Source: Solidesulfovibrio magneticus
Lineage (GTDB): Bacteria > Desulfobacterota > Desulfovibrionia > Desulfovibrionales > Desulfovibrionaceae
DNA length: 7,857 nucleotides
NCBI GenBank assembly: GCA_002482565.1
Contig: DLGG01000048.1
Coordinates: forward strand, 1-7,857
Direction: 5' to 3'
Shown: positions 5,501 through 7,857 of the stretch, one piece after another
Position numbering within the stretch: position 1 is the first letter of the stretch
Layout: every line of letters starts with the position of its first letter
The notes under the pieces: model-generated
The model's input: only the letters and a program-made list of their open reading frames with translations
Told to the model about the DNA's origin: nothing
The model's database searches: none
Position numbers and translations under genes: made by a program

Positions 5501-7857
5501 GGATAGGCAGGGTAGACATGGACCGGCATCCGCACGAGCCCGGCCACGCCCCGGCCGCCGCCTTCGCGCACCCGGGCCGTGAAGACGGCTTCCAGGGCCG
5601 CCGGCGGCGACAGGTCGCCGGGCAGTTCGGCCGTGAACGAGGCCTTGCCCTCGGCGTCCAGGGCGGCCGATTCCTGGAAGAATTCGCTGTCCTCGAAGCT
5701 GCGCTCCGGGTCGCCGAACACGTACTGCTCGTAGCCCTTGGGCGCGAAGGGAGCCTTGACGAGCCGGCCCCGGGCTTCCACCGGCAGGTCGGCCCCGGGC
5801 GCGCCGAAGAGATAGCGGCCGGTGACGCCAAAGGCCACGGGCTGGCCGGGTTCGGCCTTGGCCGTGTCGGCGCTAAGCGACACGCTGATGCGGTCGGGCA
5901 CGAACTCCTCGACCTGGAAGCGGTACTGGCCGATGACCGTCTCGCCGGTGACGATTTCCAGGCTGTAGGCCCCGGTCAGGGACTGGCTGGGCAGGGCCTG
6001 CTTGAGGCTGACCGCGCCCTCGGCTCCGGTAACGGCGGCCTGTTCGCCGATCTTGCGGCCCTGGGGATCGGACAGGCGGATGAGCACCGGCATGGAGGGC
6101 GGCACGCCCAGGCGCACGTCGCGCACCACGGCCAGCCCTTCCAGGGTCTCGCCCGGGCGGTAGATGTCGCGCTCGCCGTAGACAAAGGCGGTATAGCCGG
6201 TGGCCGGCATGACCGCGCCGCCGACGTCGAGGCCGGCGTCGTCGGCCCGGAAGCGGTCGTACAGCAGGAAGCTCACGTCGGCCCCTTTCTGGGCGACGAC
6301 GAGATAGGGGCGCTTGTCGTAATTGGATCGGGGAGTGATTTTGGCCCGGAACAGTCCCTGGGCGTCGGTTGTGCCGGCGGCGATCTCCTGGTTCTGGTGC
6401 GAGAAGACTTTGACCGAGGCACCGGCCAGGGGGGCCAGGGTGGTGGTGGAGGCGGTCCAGACCAGCAGGTCGCCGGGACCGGACTTGGCCACGATGCCGA
6501 TGTCGGTGAGGCACACGAACCGCTGGTAGCCCTCGAACTTGCCCGGCACGGTGAGCGCGATGCGGTACAACCCCGGCTCATGGCCCTGGATGTATTTTTC
6601 CAGGTTGACCGGGGTGATCTCGGCGGCGTTGCTCTTGTGGCGCAGCGGCACCCGGTCGTTGAAGATGCGGTCGCCCAGGTTGGGATTGACCCCGCCGCCG
6701 CCGTAATCGTCCTCGAAGGCGGAGTAGTCCATGGTGAAAAGCGGGAACATGTTGTTGAAATAGACCCGGTCGATGGACACCTCGGCGGCGGCGGCGTTGA
6801 CGCTTTTCACAGCCAGGTTCTTGTAGCCGTTTCGCGACAAAAACACTCCCTGGTCGCGGAAATCGACGGACGGGGCCAGATCCGGGATGCGCACGGTCCG
6901 GGTGGCTGTCTCGCCGAGCACGGCCCCGTCGCCGGCCGTCAGCCCTTTTTCCAGGGTGACGGCGTATTCCCGGCCGGGTTCGAATTCGCCGCTCAAAATG
7001 AGTTCCGCGCCGTCGGCGGACAGCTCCGTGGCCAGATCGGGTTCGACGCGGATGTGGCCGGCCGCGGCCTCGCCCGCTTCCACGGGCGTGGACATGAGCA
7101 GGCGCACGGCGGCCATGCCTTCCTCGGACACGGCCTTGGCCTCGCGCAGGCGCAAATTTGGGTCAAGGGCCACCGGGATGACGGCCATGGCTTCGCGGCT
7201 AAGTCCTATGCTGCCCTTTTCCGGTCGCAGGCCCGGGGTGATGACGATTTTCACGTCGCGCTGCTGCGGGGTCTTCTCGATGGGATCGGAAACGAATTCA
7301 AGCTTCTTGGCGGCGTAGGTGGTGGTCAGCGACACGGACACGGGTTTGTCCGGGGCGCGGGGATCGATGAGCCTTATGTGGTTGACCAGGGCCTTGGGGT
7401 CCACGGAGCGGTTAAAGGCCGCCTCGCCGCGAACCACCACCATGGCCCCGCCTTCCGGGGCGGGTTCGAGATGGGCGGTGAGGCGGGCCACCTCGAAGCT
7501 GCCGTAGCTGGCCTGCCAGGAATCCTTGCCGGCCAGGGTCTGGGGCGGGGTGAGAAAATCCTGGCCCTTGAAGGCGATGGTGTAGACCGTGGCCTGGGCA
7601 AAGCCGTCCTTGGGCTCGAAGCGCAGCATGTAGGGCGAGGCCCAGGTCCAGCGGCCGGGGATGGCCGGCTCGATGGCGGCCGGGTCGGCGGCCGGAGAGG
7701 CCCCTTCGCGGGCCCCGGCCACGGGCCGGTCAAAGGCGGCCAGGAGATAGCGGCCGCGTTCGGGGTCCATGGCCAGGCCGGCCACGCGCACGGCGTCGAG
7801 GTTATGGGGTTGGGCCGGCTGGGCCGGGGCCTGGGCGGTCGCCGGGGCCTGGGGCGC
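2503..7857 (-). CDS. large bacterial alpha-2-macroglobulin with an intact thioester motif, N-terminus outside the window
   Basis: This is a YfhM/ECAM-like periplasmic protease trap: cleavage of a bait segment exposes a reactive thioester that captures the protease. The frame is open through the right edge, giving 1784 residues here; a GTG at 7791 is only an internal codon. Numbering from the edge, residues 1-17 are an Ala/Pro/Gln linker (APQAPATAQAPAQPAQP), as expected after a signal peptide or lipobox that is not visible. Macroglobulin (MG) domains follow, including the motif IYRPGET (566-571 for YRPGET). AVDEGIL (1042-1048) leads into the bait segment (about 1075-1115), then the A2M domain with FWSGP (Trp1118) and PEFQGQVRLMAVG. 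The thioester domain carries GCLEQ (Cys1326, Gln1329; bases 3871-3882) and runs to about 1572. The C-terminal MG domain has the typical KWQTHYALLRAVTPG and AEAMYAPELRA (Met1763). It is longer than the roughly 1650 residues of E. coli ECAM. The stop is TAG. A pilT-like gene, not pbpC, lies downstream. Confidence 0.93.
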   Translation of the reverse strand, partial: APQAPATAQAPAQPAQPHNLDAVRVAGLAMDPERGRYLLAAFDRPVAGAREGASPAADPAAIEPAIPGRWTWASPYMLRFEPKDGFAQATVYTIAFKGQDFLTPPQTLAGKDSWQASYGSFEVARLTAHLEPAPEGGAMVVVRGEAAFNRSVDPKALVNHIRLIDPRAPDKPVSVSLTTTYAAKKLEFVSDPIEKTPQQRDVKIVITPGLRPEKGSIGLSREAMAVIPVALDPNLRLREAKAVSEEGMAAVRLLMSTPVEAGEAAAGHIRVEPDLATELSADGAELILSGEFEPGREYAVTLEKGLTAGDGAVLGETATRTVRIPDLAPSVDFRDQGVFLSRNGYKNLAVKSVNAAAAEVSIDRVYFNNMFPLFTMDYSAFEDDYGGGGVNPNLGDRIFNDRVPLRHKSNAAEITPVNLEKYIQGHEPGLYRIALTVPGKFEGYQRFVCLTDIGIVAKSGPGDLLVWTASTTTLAPLAGASVKVFSHQNQEIAAGTTDAQGLFRAKITPRSNYDKRPYLVVAQKGADVSFLLYDRFRADDAGLDVGGAVMPATGYTAFVYGERDIYRPGETLEGLAVVRDVRLGVPPSMPVLIRLSDPQGRKIGEQAAVTGAEGAVSLKQALPSQSLTGAYSLEIVTGETVIGQYRFQVEEFVPDRISVSLSADTAKAEPGQPVAFGVTGRYLFGAPGADLPVEARGRLVKAPFAPKGYEQYVFGDPERSFEDSEFFQESAALDAEGKASFTAELPGDLSPPAALEAVFTARVREGGGRGVAGLVRMPVHVYPAYPGLKRLASDALPPGKPAVFECVSVASDGKPAATATLTATLYRDQWQTVLRKDGGTLKYESVRDPKLVESKDVTLTAGKGKVSFTPPSFGSYRVVLEDPASGAAAQLEFYAGGFGYSPWAMENPARIELRTDKADYASGETAKVQVRAPFGGKLLVAVEGTAIHDVQIVDLPGNTGEVLVPIKSEYLPGVYITATLVKKTANVVPGTPSRAYGATPIGVDKASGKLPVAIAAPAEIRPGTTLAAEVSAPPGSLITVAAVDEGILQLIAQKTADPFAAFYAKRQLQVETSDTFALLLPEVAPLMGKALAGGGDGLEDLSGFVRSQSPAARTVAFWSGPVLVGPTGKAEVRFDIPEFQGQVRLMAVGLSGRRFAGTEAKTIVKSPVVVLPSFPRFLGFGDKAQATLTVRNDTGKDGSFTVALSAAGPVSVVGSPRIVPIAKGGTANVPFDLTAAQAEGLASLSLAVTGNGETTADTVSLPVRSPLPPRTSVRSGALETASLTIPELASGEFLPGSAKRDVAVGPYPLIRFAGNLKALLGYPYGCLEQTTSKAFPLLYFADLARAMDPGSFERDNPAGMVLSAIRRITGMQLYNGGFSMWPGGDEPQAWMSLYAAHFLVEAAAAGYPVDKEALAQALRFAAETGREAKLDAPDGPKLAAYALYVQAKAGRADIGAMDNLRDASGKPLPAEARGLLGAAYAAVGNARAADRLLAGPPPSGEARKETGGTLDSTLRDKALYLSALLDAAPADPRLGSLAVDVGRLLEGEAYPSTQENAFALMALGKFHARQQAKKPFAGKLYAGSGLLSDVTSAKVLSLRGLGQPGDLRLDLDPGYQPGSCYYSVRTRGIPSAAAYSPQSAGLEIARSYLTRDGKPIEGNTVPQGALVVVKFAARATAGPVANVVLENLLPAGLEVENPRLATTERLPWMETPGEGETTHLDLRDDRILLFADLRNDKWQTHYALLRAVTPGVFSLPPAQAEAMYAPELRASGETATFTVAPAGR
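2507..2511 (-). promoter_or_regulatory. distant ribosome binding site for the pilT-like gene, overlapping the upstream stop region
   Basis: On the minus strand GGGAG ends one base before the TAG stop of the macroglobulin gene and lies 16 bases before the pilT ATG. That is longer than the usual 5-10. No better site lies between them. Weak independent initiation, or reinitiation by ribosomes finishing the upstream gene, would fit. Confidence 0.4.

Noticed and set aside
7789..7791. GTG as the start codon of the macroglobulin
   Set aside because: The frame stays open upstream to the window edge with a Pro/Ala/Gln linker, and starting here would remove the export signal a periplasmic protein needs.

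Overview
The window is very GC-rich, protein-dense bacterial DNA. It holds the 5' part of a tRNA-Val gene, a membrane-anchored lipase-like hydrolase, a PilT-family retraction ATPase and most of a very large bacterial alpha-2-macroglobulin. The last two point to a Gram-negative, because bacterial alpha-2-macroglobulins act in the periplasm and PilT powers type IV pilus retraction. The GC-rich style would fit a Desulfovibrio-like deltaproteobacterium, but that is a guess and no marker gene here fixes the taxon.

Layout. Positions 1-59 (minus) are a tRNA-Val(UAC) gene cut by the window edge. Positions 60-202 are an AT-rich divergent promoter region: a strong sigma70-type promoter faces the tRNA and a weaker one faces the hydrolase, with identical TTGACG -35 boxes back to back. 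Positions 203-1072 (plus) encode the alpha/beta hydrolase with a complete Ser-Asp-His triad. Positions 1073-1257 separate convergent genes and are filled with short perfect GC-rich inverted repeats and no clear gene. Positions 1258-2490 (minus) encode the PilT-like ATPase with an unusual proline-rich C-terminal tail. Positions 2503-7857 (minus) encode the alpha-2-macroglobulin, whose N-terminus lies beyond the right edge.

The macroglobulin and PilT genes are 12 bases apart on one strand, and the only visible Shine-Dalgarno for pilT overlaps the macroglobulin stop codon, so they are probably co-transcribed and perhaps translationally coupled. Macroglobulin traps proteases in the periplasm; PilT retracts pili, a route by which the envelope meets other cells, phages and DNA. 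A functional link is possible but unproven. The usual bacterial partner of this macroglobulin class, penicillin-binding protein PbpC, is not on the downstream side; the upstream side is not visible.

No mobile element, CRISPR array, phage gene or clearly new system was seen. The points most worth a second look are the macroglobulin-PilT pairing, the PilT tail, the macroglobulin bait segment and the hairpin-rich convergent spacer.
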